60,112 nucleotides of DNA. It comes from Bifiguratus adelaidae (lineage: Eukaryota > Mucoromycota > Endogonomycetes > Endogonales). Below are positions 20,776-33,100 of the stretch, piece by piece. Within the stretch, counting starts at the first letter, position 1. Each line of letters starts with the position of its first letter. The position numbers were made by a program, and so were the translations under genes. The DNA lies in NCBI GenBank assembly GCA_002261195.1, contig MVBO01000088.1, forward strand, positions 1 to 60,112. Reading direction: 5' to 3'. The notes beneath the pieces are model-generated. The model saw nothing but the letters and a program-made list of their open reading frames with translations, made no database searches and had not been told where the DNA came from.

Positions 20776-22320
20776 CTACTCTACTTCGTATTGGACCAAG
20801 GCGACTTCTTCATAGTATCGAACCTGGTCGTCGACATTGTCTTGAGGGGGACTGGCGGAACCATGGCAATCCTTGCTACACGCGTAAATTAGGATCGTAC
20901 CCCAATCCATACCGACATTCCAACGATCTGCTCCAGCTGCCTCCTTGTGAGCTGTGTCTGGTGTGTAGTCGGCGATGGGAAGAACGGAAAGCATGTTAGG
21001 CATGAGTTGAAGCTCAAAGGTACGTGGTGCTTTGCAATGAGGGCATCGCGATATTTGCCGGTTGCGTAAAGTGGCTGCCGTCGTATCACTATTGGAGTAG
21101 AGCAATGGTTGCCCACGATATTGGTAACTGAGCAAGTTTGCTTTAGAACCGTACCCAGAAAGCGTCCATCTAGAGCACTTACCGAATGCATTGGGATGGC
21201 CAGGCACTCACGCGCTCCGTAAACTGCTTGAATGCCTTGTCGACACCTTTTGGCAGATGCTGCTTTTCATAGACTTCACCCGCCCATGATTCGCCTCCTG
21301 AATCCTTGGCATCTGCCTCCGCATAAACCTTTTCAAGATCCAAGTATTGCTTATACCGTTGCATGTTAAAACTCTCCCGGCCATCGTCAAGTACTTCCTC
21401 GGTCGTATCAATGTATTGCCCGGGAAAAGCCGGCAGATCCACATGCGGCGGCCAGTCTGTCGGTATCGAGGTTAGCCGACCGCAACCGCAGGAAGTGACG
21501 CCATTTCTCACCTGGCCGATCATCCACCTTCAACTGCTCCATGGCGGCGTTCAACGTGGTCTCGGATGAAGGACTGGGCGTGGCAATGACGGCGTACGAG
21601 GTTTGGGCGGGCTGTGGCTGAAGGGCTGACATCGCCGATGTAGTCGATGTGGTCGATGCGATCGCAAAAGGATTGGACTGGAGACATGAGAATCACTCAC
21701 TGATGCTTCTGTTCGCCACTTACCACAAATCCACCGCCAAAGCCGTCGCCAAACGGATTGACCATCGCCACAGGGTGCTTCTTGCTCTCCTCCTTGGCCT
21801 TTCTCGCTTCTGTCTTGCGTTTTTGCTGTAAGAGATACTCTTGATCCATCAGATGAGATCGCCAGACTCGAAAGCTGCCTTCTTTTCGCATGCATTGTCG
21901 TCGATTACATCCCCATACATAGATACAGCGATGGTAGGGCGAGTGCTCGAGCGGAACGTACGCTTGAAACAAGAGATAGAGCGTGGATGCACATGCCTTG
22001 CATAGCAAGGCCGAGTAAGGTGCCTTTGTGTCGGGAACCAGCCATACCTGCCCGATCCAAGCGACTTGTGAGCATTCTATGAGATAGAGCGCACTGGCAC
22101 TTACCGGCCTGCCTCCAATCTTGGTCACGTAAGGATCATGGTCCTCTCCGGCAGTCATTGGACCATCGACGAATCCCAACAACACCGGCGCCGCCACTCG
22201 AGATTCCGTCGACGGAGCCGATCCGCCATTTTTGCTCTTGCCACCTCCACCTCTACCTCCACCTCCATCACTCTTCCCTCCCCGATGCTCGCTCTTTTTA
22301 CCTTGTGTTTCTTGACCCAT
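20776..22320 (-). CDS. TSR4: PDCD2/Tsr4 ribosomal protein uS5 chaperone
   Basis: Five exons (22320-22105, 22047-21724, 21677-21512, 21456-21183, 21127-20776) give 443 aa. The Gly/Ser/Lys-rich start leads into the PDCD2 N-terminal module: GFVDGPM, YVTKIGGRP, then CKAC, LFQAYVPLEHSPYHR, YVWGCNRRQC. The C-terminal PDCD2_C module has FKQFTERVSAWPSQCIRY, RGQPLLYS, CPHCKAPRTFELQLMPNML and a closing MDWGTILIYACSKDC. The last junction was placed at 21183/21127 because it rebuilds the family R-Y-x-Y-x-G-x-P-L pattern. Tsr4/PDCD2 chaperones Rps2 (uS5) and is needed for 40S biogenesis. The start codon is only 19 bp from that of SEC9 on the other strand. Confidence 0.9.
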
Positions 22321-22339
22321 TGAGTGTCACACCTTAACC
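22321..22339. promoter_or_regulatory. 19-bp gap between divergent PDCD2 and SEC9 start codons
   Basis: Only 19 bp separate the two ATGs. Both N-termini are supported: neither frame has another Met before its first conserved element. The promoters must therefore lie inside each other's coding sequence. Confidence 0.7.
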
Positions 22340-23466
22340 ATGGACGACTTTCGCAAGAGAAGCAACAATCCATTCGAGACAAATCAACCTTCGCCTCCAC
22401 CCTCGTACTCTTCTCGTGGAGATGCCTATGGAGACTCGCGGTACAACAACCGATACAATAGTGCATCATCTCCACAGTCTGGAGGAGACCGCTATGGCAA
22501 TGGGGACCGATATGGCGGCAGTGGCAGAGGAGGAACGCCGCCATCTCGGTATGGTGCAGCGCGCGATTACGAAGCCAAGGAAGGAGGAAGCAGCTATCGC
22601 GATGAGGGAGCGAACCGTCGAGAACTCTTTGGTGATACGTCTCGGTATGGAGACCCCAGCCGCGACCGCTATGGACGACCCGTAGACCGTCGTCAAGAAT
22701 ATGCCGAGCAATACGACGACGACCCGGTAGGTGATATCAAGCAACAAATCAACTTTGTCAAGCAAGACACCTTGGCCAGTACGCGCAATGCCTTGTTTAA
22801 GCTGCACGAGTCTGAGGGAGCCGCCGGCAACACCATGGACATGCTTGGCAATCAATCCGGTGAGTTTATGACCCTACAAGCGTGCATCGCATCCCATAAG
22901 CGCTAACTATTACTCTCTTCATCCTAGTCCAATTGGCCAATGTCGATCGTCACATGGATTCGGCCAAAGTAGGCTCTGACCGTGCTGCTGATAGCACCAC
23001 CGAGCTCAAAAAGCTCAATCGGTCCATCTTCATCCCCGTCATTTCGAATCCATTCACAAAGAAGTCTCGGGAACGCAAGGAGATTGAGAACCTTAATCGT
23101 TATGCCGAGGAACAAGAACGGAGCGCGATGGAGAACAGGAAGTATCAATACGAATCCAAGAAACGTGTAGAGAATGCGCAAAAGACTGCTCAGAGTGGCT
23201 ACCAATCCGGCACTCGGGGCCGTTCACAAGCCGATCGGAACCGATACCAGTTCGAAGCAGACGCTGAAGACGACGCGGTGGAGGATGAGATTGACCAAAA
23301 TTTGGATGCCATGAGTTCGGCCATTGGCAATCTCAAGAACATGGCGCTTAACATGGGTACTGAAGTGCAGAGTCAGAACAAGATGATTGATAGGATAGAT
23401 CGCAAGATTGACCCAGTGAATGAGCGCTTGCGCGTCACGAGCCACAAGTTGGGCAAAATCAAATAA
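22340..23466 (+). CDS. SEC9: SNAP-25-type Qbc-SNARE
   Basis: Exons 22340-22859 and 22928-23466 (68 bp intron) encode 352 aa. The first 125 residues are low-complexity (Arg/Gly/Tyr/Ser). The Qb helix runs from about 130, with the zero-layer Gln in GNQSVQL assembled across the splice site. The Qc helix is at the C-terminus, with IDQNLDAMSSAIGNLKNMA and the zero-layer Gln in VQSQNKMIDRID. A linker between them carries SIFIPVISNPFTKKSRERKE. There is no transmembrane segment, as expected for Sec9/SNAP-25. It provides two helices to the exocytic SNARE complex at the plasma membrane. N-terminal extension length is typical of fungi. Confidence 0.93.
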
Positions 23467-23553
23467 GCCAATAGGCAGCCAATGCAAGAGATTGGACGAG
23501 AAAACTTCTATGGACTTGTGTATATAACAAGTGTTGTTTGTATGTCATTTTCG

Positions 23554-23559
23554 AATAAA
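23554..23559 (+). terminator. Poly(A) signal after SEC9
   Basis: AATAAA lies 88 bp after the SEC9 stop codon and within 30 bp of the convergent SHB17 stop. Confidence 0.5.
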
Positions 23560-23583
23560 AATGTTCCTTCTGAGTAATCTTCC

Positions 23584-24495
23584 TTAAGCCAAGATGTTGA
23601 ACAGTTTACTCGTGACATTCCTAAAGTTGATTGAGCAAGAGCCGATACGTGAATCATCCTCAGCGACTTACATGGCTCGGATCACGGGTTCGTCCAAATT
23701 GTGCTCGTAGCCGAGAATACTGATGCCTGCCGTATCCAAGATGATATACTTGCCTTGAATAGGATCAAGATCCAACCACCGGGCCACAAACACGCGCAAA
23801 AAGTGAGAGTGAGCGACAATGAGGACGTCTGAATTGGGATCTTCTCGGGCGGCCTTGGTCGCATCTTCCGATGTTTTTGCACAATGGTTGTGGAAGGCTC
23901 GTACGGCTTGAATGACACGGTCGGCTCGTTCAGCTACTTGATCCCTTGTCTCACCCTAGGGCACAGCGAACGTTAATAACCACGGAGGATAGGAGAGCAA
24001 ATGACTTGCGTTGGGGCATCCATCATCAAAGATGTTCCATCCCGGTTGAGTTTGATGAATCTCGGCCGTCGTCTTGCCTTCATAGTCTCCATAATGCCAT
24101 TCCATCAGATCCTTATCGACAATCGGCTAACAAGACGTGCGTGTGAGTCTTTGTTGAACCCTGCCGTCCTTACGCCAACACTTTACCGTCAACTCGTGCT
24201 TCTTCTCAAAGTGAAGACAGTCGAGGGTTTCTTGAGCGCGTTTGAGAGGACTGACGTATATCTGACCGATATGTTGATGCTCCACGTATCCTTGGCTAGG
24301 GTTCTCAAAGACATAGTAAGAGAGCGTCCGGGCTTGGTGTTTGCCGTTCGGTGTCAACTCGAGGTCCGTGTCGCCCGTATGTTGTCCACTCTTTGACCAT
24401 TCAGTTTCACCTAAGTACTAGGGTGTGAGGCATGCGCGACCACTGCACCATGCCTTACCGTGGCGCACAATGTAGATTTGAGGATGTCTCGGCAT
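23584..24495 (-). CDS. SHB17: Sedoheptulose-1,7-bisphosphatase, histidine phosphatase family
   Basis: Five exons (24495-24459, 24410-24187, 24126-24010, 23955-23672, 23620-23584) give 232 aa. The phosphatase RHG motif is IYIVRHGETEWSKSGQ, followed by HTGDTDLELTPNG, SPLKRAQETLD, DLMEWHYGDYEG, WNIFDDGCPNGETRDQVAERADR, IVAHSHFLRVF and DTAGISILGYEHNLDEP. These match yeast Shb17, which drives riboneogenesis by dephosphorylating sedoheptulose bisphosphate. The third intron must be GC-AG (GCAAGT...TAG), because only this rejoins DGCPN to GETR. The last intron (GTAAGT at 23671) has a TAA overlapping its donor, so an unspliced form would end at 23682, 11 residues shorter. Ends 45 bp upstream... of the TSR1 stop on the same strand. 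Confidence 0.88.
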
Positions 24496-24540
24496 GACAA
24501 AGAGACACAAGTATATAGAGAATTGAAGTGAAAAGGTGTT

Positions 24541-27001
24541 CTATTCCATGGTCACATCTTCCAAGTCTTTGGCGTTTCCTACATAGTCTATGGGTGCGGG
24601 AGCCTTCCAAAGGGTAGTGTTCCACTTGGGGAAGATGCGCTTGTAGAGGTTCATCATGATGGTATCTTGTTGGGTCAAGGGTCCATCAAAGAGGCATTTC
24701 ATGTAGCCATGGGTTCCCAGAGACTCGCGAATGTGACCAATGCGACCGTATTTTGAGGTGAGTTGGATGGGTTTGAAGTAGAGAACATCTTCTGGATTGA
24801 AAAACATATAGCGAATGACAGCAGAGCGCTTGTGAACTTTGAAGGGGTATCCGGTAAGAATGATGCGTTTCGCAATAATGCGTTTTGTGTCGGCATCGGA
24901 GAAGGTGCCAGTGCCGACTAGGTGAGGCATGTTCGCGTCTTCGGTTGCCTTAAAGAAGAGACATGGCATGTTGCCAAAGGCAATCGGACCGTAAAAGGTG
25001 ACGACTGAGGCCGCTACCTGTGGCCAGAATCGTTCGAATTTGTGAACATTGTTGCCGCCCTTGCCACCAGGCGTGTTTTGAGAGAACAAGGGGCGGACCA
25101 CAAGTCGCCTGAAGCCCATTTGCACAATGAGTTCATCTTTGGATTTGATGGGATAGTCGTGATCAGAGTTGCGTGTGGCGGTGATGTTGAGAACGGACAT
25201 TTTGTGCTCGTGCTGAAGCAAGCTGAAGAGGATAAAAGGTCGGCTGGGATCGTAGGTATCTGAAAAGATAGGGCCGATAAGCATGGAGATCAAGGAAGCA
25301 ACCGCAGTAGACTTACTCATAATGTCTCGTGGCACTTGCCCCACAAAGATAGTGATGCGCGTACCGCCCTTGACATCGCCTACCAATGCCTGGGTGGTCA
25401 CACGAGCCTTGGTCTTTTTGTAGTTTTCGAATTGAAATATACGAGCATAATCCAATGGCAGATTCTCATAGGGATCCCATGGACTTGTTCGAAACGATTG
25501 CAAACCACGATACCGAGCGAATCGTGTCCGCGCAGGTATGTCAAGGGGAGTATCCACTTCGTCAGGAAATTCCATCTCGTCCTTGGCTTGCTTGGCGCGC
25601 TCCAGATGGGCTTTGAGTTGCCGCGCTTCTTCGACCTCGTCCAACTGCTCTTCCATCTCACTCGTGGTATCCAACATGCTTTGATTATCGTGTCCATTGA
25701 TCACAATATCTTCGTATTCTTCGGCCTCTTCGTCTTCAGCCGGTTCATTCTCGTCGTGCACGGTCATATCGCCATCCTCATCATCGCTGTATTCGTCCTC
25801 GGAACCATCGTCTACAATCCAGGCAGCTTGATAGGCAGACGTACCCTTTGGCACGCGCTTGGTCACAGGTTTATCTTTTGTCATCCCTCGTACGCGTTCT
25901 TCAGCCTCTGCCAATTCCTCCTCCGTTGGCCACGTTTGCTCGTTCTCCATCATATCTGGCTCGTTCTCAGAAATCAAGTCATCGCGATCTTCATTCGCTC
26001 GAGAGATGACGGCGGCATCCTCATCCATGCCAGAATGATTGGATGGCAAGGGCGCTGTTTGAATATGTGACACTTGGAAATCACCAAGGTTTTGCAAATG
26101 GACGAGTCGATTGGCCGTGAATGGTGTGCCTCGCGCATATCCAGTCACCTTGAGCGTCCCCACCACATCTGCTCCATCAAATTCAACATGATCTGCAAGC
26201 ATATAGGAATGTTGATCGCGCCAACTGATCTCGGATGGTTTGGCTGAAGTCATGTGTCGAATGGCGGTCAGGAGATCCGAGTGCGACTCCAAATCCGTGA
26301 TACGATGCTCTCCAGGAAAGAATTGCTTGGTATAGCTCACCAGGGACTTTTTGATGAGAGGTTGCTTCTTAGCGGGAACGGCGGACATGTGTTGACAGGC
26401 AGCGAGAACATTGGGGATACCTTGATGTTGTATAGCCTGTAGACAAAGCGTACCGAAATCATCGACTTCCACTTTGCTGGACATGACCAAGATAGCGAAA
26501 TCAGCCACCTTGAACGCATCCAAGACGTCAACAAGATTGCGATGTAAAGGAATGAACTGAAGCTTTTGCTTGAATTGAGGTGCCGTCAAAATGGGATTGA
26601 TATGTTCCTTGGTTGGTGCAGGCAGCGAGGCCGATTCAAACATGCGAGAGACGGTCGTATAGGCGTCCACGTCGGGACATAGCGGCAAGACCGCAACAAT
26701 CTTGGGAGCACCGTGCCTGCCTTCAAACATGCGATTCAATCGCATCAAGTCCTCCCGCTTCTTTTGCTGTGACAACTTGGCGGCATTGCGTCGATCTGCT
26801 TTTGTCGAGTGCTTGACAACCTGTCCCTTTACCGGCGTCCGCTGGACTTTGCCTACGAGCTATAAGTATCTTTTGAAAGTCAACCTATGCGCATGACTTA
26901 CCCTTGGACTTGTCTCGCAATGCACCTTTCGATGCGTGCTTTGACTTGAAAGGCTTATTCTGCTGCTTGAGCGTCGGTTTGTGTGAGAATGTGTCAGGCA
27001 T
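24541..27001 (-). CDS. TSR1: Ribosome biogenesis GTPase-like protein Tsr1
   Basis: Exons 27001-26902, 26852-25317 and 25259-24541 encode 784 aa. The Lys-rich start MPDTFSHKPTLKQQNKPFK leads to the degenerate GTPase region (APKIVAVLPLCPDVD, PLIKKSLVSY), the AARP2CN segment (ISWRDQHSYMLADHVEF, GTLKVTGYARGTPF), a long acidic linker, and the C-terminal Tsr1/Bms1 domain (RYRGLQSFRTSPWDPYENLP, PFILFSLLQHEHKMSVLN, IILTGYPFKVHKRSAVIRYM). Tsr1 binds late pre-40S particles and lacks a working P-loop, consistent with this sequence. The second intron is 57 bp with no stop and divisible by three, so retention would give an 803 aa form. It shares a 137 bp divergent promoter with PRP8. Confidence 0.93.
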
Positions 27002-27077
27002 CGCACCGTAAGCACAAGCGCGTTCGAAAGCGTCAAAAAGAAAAAAAAAGAGAACGCCACCCATAGAGTGGCGCTGC

Positions 27078-27087
27078 GTGACGTCAC
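27078..27087. promoter_or_regulatory. GTGACGTCAC palindrome in TSR1/PRP8 divergent promoter
   Basis: A perfect 10-bp palindrome with the CRE core TGACGTCA, bound by bZIP (ATF/CREB) factors in fungi. It lies 51 bp before the PRP8 ATG and 76 bp before the TSR1 ATG. The TATA at 27090-27096 follows it directly, pointing to PRP8. Confidence 0.6.
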
Positions 27088-27089
27088 CC

Positions 27090-27096
27090 TATAAAT
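27090..27096 (+). promoter_or_regulatory. TATA box of PRP8
   Basis: TATAAAT, 49 bp before the PRP8 ATG. Confidence 0.5.
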
Positions 27097-27138
27097 GGAC
27101 GCTTTTTCGCCGCAAGCCGACGCTCTTTGTCGCTGGCC

Positions 27139-30100
27139 ATGGAGATCTCTGAGGAGGACAAGATTGCAGAGAAAGCTCGCAAGTGGCAACAGCTGCAGGC
27201 GAAGCGATATGGGGAGAAGAGGAAGTTTGGTAAGTAGAATGACCTGAATTTGTGGCGACAGGTCTAACGATGATGTAGGGTTTATCGAGCAGGAGAAGGC
27301 GGACATGCCACCTGAACACGTTCGCAAAATCATCAAGGATCACGGTGACATGTCTTCCAAAAAGTATAGGCACGATAAGCGCATCTATCTCGGTGCTCTC
27401 AAGTACGTGCCACATGCGGTGATGAAACTCCTCGAGAACATGCCAATGCCTTGGGAGCAAGTACGTGAAGTCTCGGTTCTTTATCACATCACCGGAGCGA
27501 TCACGTTCGTGAACGAGGTGCCATGGGTTGTTGAGCCGGTTTACATCGCGCAGTGGGGTACAATGTGGATTATGATGCGTCGCGAAAAGAAGGATCGACG
27601 GCACTTTAAGCGTATGCGATTTCCACCGTTTGATGACGAAGAACCGCCTTTGGATTACGGTGACAATATCATGGACGTTGAGCCGCTCGAGGCTATTCAA
27701 ATGGAGCTCGATGAGGAGGAAGACGCACCTGTGATTGACTGGTTTTACGACAATAAGCCGCTTGAGGACACCAAATTCATCAATGGTTCATCCTATCGGC
27801 GATGGAAGTTGGACTTGCCAATCATGTCGACATTGTACAAACTTGCACATCAACTGCTGTCAGATCTGAACGACCAAAACTACTTCTACTTGTTCGATCT
27901 ACCCAGTTTCATCACCGCAAAATCTCTCAATCTGGCTATTCCTGGTGGCCCGAAATTCGAGCCGCTTTTCCGGGATGTCGATCCGGGAGATGAGGACTGG
28001 AACGAGTTCAACGACATCAACAAGATCATCATCCGTCAACCCATCCGCACAGAGTACCGCATCGCCTATCCATATGTATACAACTCCATGCCACGCCAGG
28101 TTCGCCTTGGCTGGTATCATCACCCCATCAACGTCTTCATCCGTGCAGAAGATCCGGATCTGCCTGCATTTTATTTCGATCCCATCATCAACCCAATCTC
28201 GCTAAGAAATGTGGCGCCGGAACAAGGAAATCCGTCATTTGTCAGTCATGAAGATGAACTTTTCGGTGACCAGGATGAAGATGTAGAGTTCCAACTTCCT
28301 GGTAATGTCAAGGCATTCTTGGACGAGGCACCACTATATACAGACAATACTGCCAAGGCAATGTCTCTTTACTGGGCACCTCATCCTTTTGACAAGCGAA
28401 GTGGACGAACACGGCGGGCAGTTGATGTGCCTTTGGTGAAGAATTGGTATATGGAGCATGTTCCTCCGGGCCAACCCGTCAAAGTCAGGGTGTCCTATCA
28501 AAAGCTGCTCAAGGTCTACGTTCTGAATGCTCTACACAAGCGACCATCCAAGGCGCTCAATAAAAAATATCTTTTCCGACAACTTCGAGCGACCAAATTC
28601 TTCCAAGGTACAACTCTGGACTGGGTGGAAGCTGGTTTGCAAGTGTGTCGCCAAGGTTACAATATGCTCAATCTCCTCATTCATCGAAAGAACTTGAATT
28701 ACCTGCATCTGGACTACAACTTCAACTTAAAGCCTGTCAAGACGTTGACGACCAAGGAACGCAAAAAGTCACGCTTCGGAAATGCCTTCCATTTGTGTCG
28801 AGAAATTTTGCGTCTCACGAAGCTGATTGTGGATGCGCATGTTCAATATCGTCTCGGCAACGTCGACGCCTTTCAACTCGCTGATGGTCTGCAATACACG
28901 TTCGCCCATGTTGGTCAACTTACCGGCATGTATCGATACAAGTACAAGTTGATGCGACAGATTCGTATGTGCAAGGATCTTAAGCATTTGATTTACTATC
29001 GCTTCAACACTGGTCCTGTGGGTAAAGGTCCAGGTGTCGGCTTTTGGGCTCCTGGCTGGCGTGTGTGGCTCTTCTTTATGCGCGGTATCGTCCCTCTGCT
29101 GGAACGATGGCTTGGTAACTTGCTCGCTCGTCAATTCGAAGGACGCCATTCAAAGGGGATCGCCAAGACGGTGACCAAGCAACGTGTCGAATCGCACTAT
29201 GACTTGGAATTGCGTGCTGCTGTCCTTCATGACATTCTCGATATGATGCCTGAAGGTATCAAGCAAAACAAGAGCAAGACAATTTTGCAACACTTGAGTG
29301 AAGCCTGGAGATGCTGGAAGGCCAATATTCCGTGGCGTGTCCCCGGTTTGCCAACACCCATCGAAAACATGATTCTTCGTTATGTTAAGTCAAAGGCTGA
29401 TTGGTGGACAAGCGTAGCCCATTACAACCGTGAACGTATTCGTCGTGGCGCCACCGTCGACAAAACTATCACCAAAAAGAACCTCGGTCGTCTCACTCGT
29501 CTGTTCCTCAAGGCCGAACAAGAGCGTCAAAACAATTACCTCAAGGATGGACCTTACATTACACCCGAAGAGGCTGTTGCTATCTATACATCGACGGTTC
29601 ACTGGTTGGAGAGTCGCAAATTCTCTCCCATTCCTTTTCCTCCATTGTCGTACAAGCACGACACAAAACTGTTGATTTTGGCTTTAGAACGGCTCAAGGA
29701 AGCTTACAGTGTCAAAGGACGCTTGAACCAATCCCAGCGTGAAGAGCTTGGTCTGGTCGAACAAGCTTATGACAATCCACATGAAGCGCTGTCAAGAATC
29801 AAACGTCTTTTGCTCACGCAACGTGCTTTCAAGGAGGTCGGCATTGAATTCATGGACATGTATTCCCACTTGATTCCAGTCTGGGACATCGAGCCTTTGG
29901 AGAAGATTACAGATGCTTATCTGGATCAATACCTGTGGTACGAGGCGGATAAGAGACACTTGTTCCCCTCGTGGATCAAGCCGTCGGACTCTGAACCTCC
30001 ACCACTTTTGGTGTACAAGTGGTGCCAAGGTATCAACAACCTGCATGAAGTTTGGGAAACAAGCGAAGGCGAATGCAATGTCATGATGGAAACGCAATTC

Positions 30101-33100
30101 AGCAAGATATACGAAAAGATCGATCTGACTTTGCTCAACAAGCTTCTTCGCCTCATTCTTGACCACAACATCGCTGATTACATGTCCGCAAAGAACAACG
30201 TCGTCGTCAGCTACAAGGACATGAGTCATGTCAATGCTTATGGTCTAATTCGAGGACTTCAGTTCGCTTCCTTCATCTTCCAATACTACGGTCTCGTTCT
30301 CGATCTCTTGGTGCTCGGTTTGCAAAGAGCCTCCGAGTTGGCTGGTCCACCACAATTGCCCAACGACTTCTTGCAGTTCCGAGACATCCAAACGGAAACG
30401 AAGCATCCCATTCGCCTTTACTCTCGATATGTTGACAAGCTCCACATGTTCTTCCGTTTCACTGCTGAGGAAGCTAGGGACCTTATTCAACGCTATCTCA
30501 CCGAGCATCCCGATCCCAATAATGAAAACATTGTCGGCTATAACAACAAGAAATGTTGGCCTCGCGATTGCCGTATGCGCTTGATGAAGCACGATGTTAA
30601 TCTCGGTCGCGCGGTATTCTGGGATATCAAAAATCGCTTGCCACGCTCATTGACGACCATAGAGTGGGATGAAACCTTCGTTTCAGTGTACAGCAAGGAC
30701 AACCCGAACTTATTATTCGCAATGAATGGATTCGAAGTGCGGATTCTACCCAAGATTCGCAACCTCAACGAGGAGTTCACGATGCGAGACGGAGTATGGA
30801 ACCTCGTCAACGAGCAAACCAAGGAACGCACGGCTCAAGCCTTCCTCCGCGTTGAAGACAAGGCTATCGAGGCCTACAACAATCGTGTGCGACAAATTCT
30901 CATGTCTTCTGGTTCCACGACTTTTTCGCGTGTCATCAACAAGCACAACACTAACCTGATTGGTCTCATGACTTACTACCGTGAAGCTGTTGTCCACACT
31001 CGGGAGCTTTTGGATGTCTTGGTGAAGTCGGAGAACAAGATTCAAACGCGTGTCAAGATTGGTCTCAACTCCAAGATGCCTTCGAGATTTCCTCCAGTGC
31101 TTTTCTATTCACCCAAGGAACTTGGTGGTCTAGGCATGTTGTCTATGGGACATGTACTTATCCCGCAGTCCGACTTGCGCTGGTCCAAACAGACTGATAC
31201 GGGTATTACTCATTTCCGTTCTGGTCTTAGTCACGACGAGGATCAAGTCATTCCCAACTTGTTCCGTTACTTGCAACCTTGGGAGTCCGAGTTCATTGAT
31301 TCTCAACGTGTGTGGGCAGAATATGCGCTCAAGAGACAAGAAGCCAATGCACAAAATCGCCGACTTACTCTTGAAGATCTAGAAGATTCCTGGGATCGTG
31401 GTTTGCCACGTATCAACACCCTCTTCCAAAAGGATCGCCACACACTGGCGTACGACAAGGGCTGGCGGGTGCGCACACTGTTCAAGCAATACCAAATCCT
31501 CAAGAACAACCCATTCTCATGGACACATCAACGTCACGACGGAAAGTTGTGGAACCTTAATAATTATCGTACGGACATGATCCAAGCATTGGGTGGTGTT
31601 GAGGGTATCTTGGAGCACACCCTCTTCAAAGGAACATACTTCCCTACCTGGGAAGGTCTTTTCTGGGAGAAGGCTTCTGGTTTCGAAGAGTCCATGAAGT
31701 ACAAGAAGTTGACCAATGCTCAGCGAAGTGGTTTGAACCAAATTCCAAATCGTCGATTCACGCTGTGGTGGTCGCCTACCATCAATCGTGCCAATGTCTA
31801 TGTTGGTTTCCAAGTCCAGCTTGATTTGACGGGTATCTTCATGCACGGAAAGATTCCAACCTTGAAGATTTCTTTGATTCAGATCTTCCGTGCCCATTTG
31901 TGGCAAAAAGTCCACGAGTCCGTTGTAATGGACTTGTGTCAGGTCTTTGATCAAGAGCTGGAGGCGCTACAAATCGAAACAGTGCAGAAGGAGACCATTC
32001 ATCCTCGTAAATCCTACAAGATGAACAGCTCTTGCGCAGATATCCTGCTTTTTGCTTCGTACAAATGGCCAGTATCAAGACCATCGCTACTCAATGATAC
32101 CAAGGATACTATGGACGGACCCACCAGCTCCAAGTACTGGGTGGATGTACAACTTCGATGGGGTGACTACGATTCGCATGATATCGAACGATACACGCGT
32201 GCCAAGTTTTTGGATTACACGACTGACAACATGAGTATCTATCCTTCGCCAACTGGTGTGATGGTCGGTATCGATTTAGCCTACAATCTTCACAGTGCCT
32301 ACGGTAACTACATCCCTGGCATGAAGCCATTGATGCAACAAGCCATGGCGAAGATCATGAAGGCGAATCCTGCTCTTTATGTATTACGTGAGCGTATTCG
32401 CAAGGGTCTGCAACTGTATTCGTCCGAGCCTACTGAACCCTATCTTTCCTCTCAAAACTATGGTGAACTGTTCAGCAACCAGATCATTTGGTTCGTTGAT
32501 GACACCAACGTCTATCGTGTTACCATTCATAAGACATTTGAGGGTAACTTGACGACAAAGCCTATCAACGGTGCCATCTTCATCTTCAACCCAAGGACTG
32601 GACAGCTCTTCCTAAAGATCATTCACACGTCGGTTTGGGCTGGCCAAAAGCGTCTTGGACAGCTCGCCAAATGGAAGACTGCCGAAGAAGTGGCGGCTTT
32701 GATTCGGTCTTTACCTGTGGAAGAACAGCCGAAGCAGATCATCGTCACCCGAAAGGGCATGCTTGATCCCCTCGAAACGCATCTTTTGGACTTTCCCAAC
32801 ATCGTCATCAAGGGTTCAGAGTTGCAACTTCCTTTCCAAGCTTGTCTGAAGGTTGAGAAGTTTGGTGATTTAATCTTGAAGGCCACTGAACCGCAAATGG
32901 TGCTTTTCAACTTGTATGACGACTGGCTGCGGTCGACATCTTCATACACCGCATTCTCTCGTCTCATCCTCATTCTTCGTGCCTTGCACGTCAACAATGA
33001 CAAGACCAAGATGATTTTGCGACCTGACAAGAACACAATCACCGAGCCGCATCACATTTGGCCAACGTTAACCGATGAAGAATGGATGCGGGTGGAAACG

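Noticed and set aside
25336-26070. 244-codon plus-strand ORF inside TSR1
   Set aside because: Antisense shadow of the acidic linker; hydrophobic composition results from the reverse complement of Glu/Asp codons.
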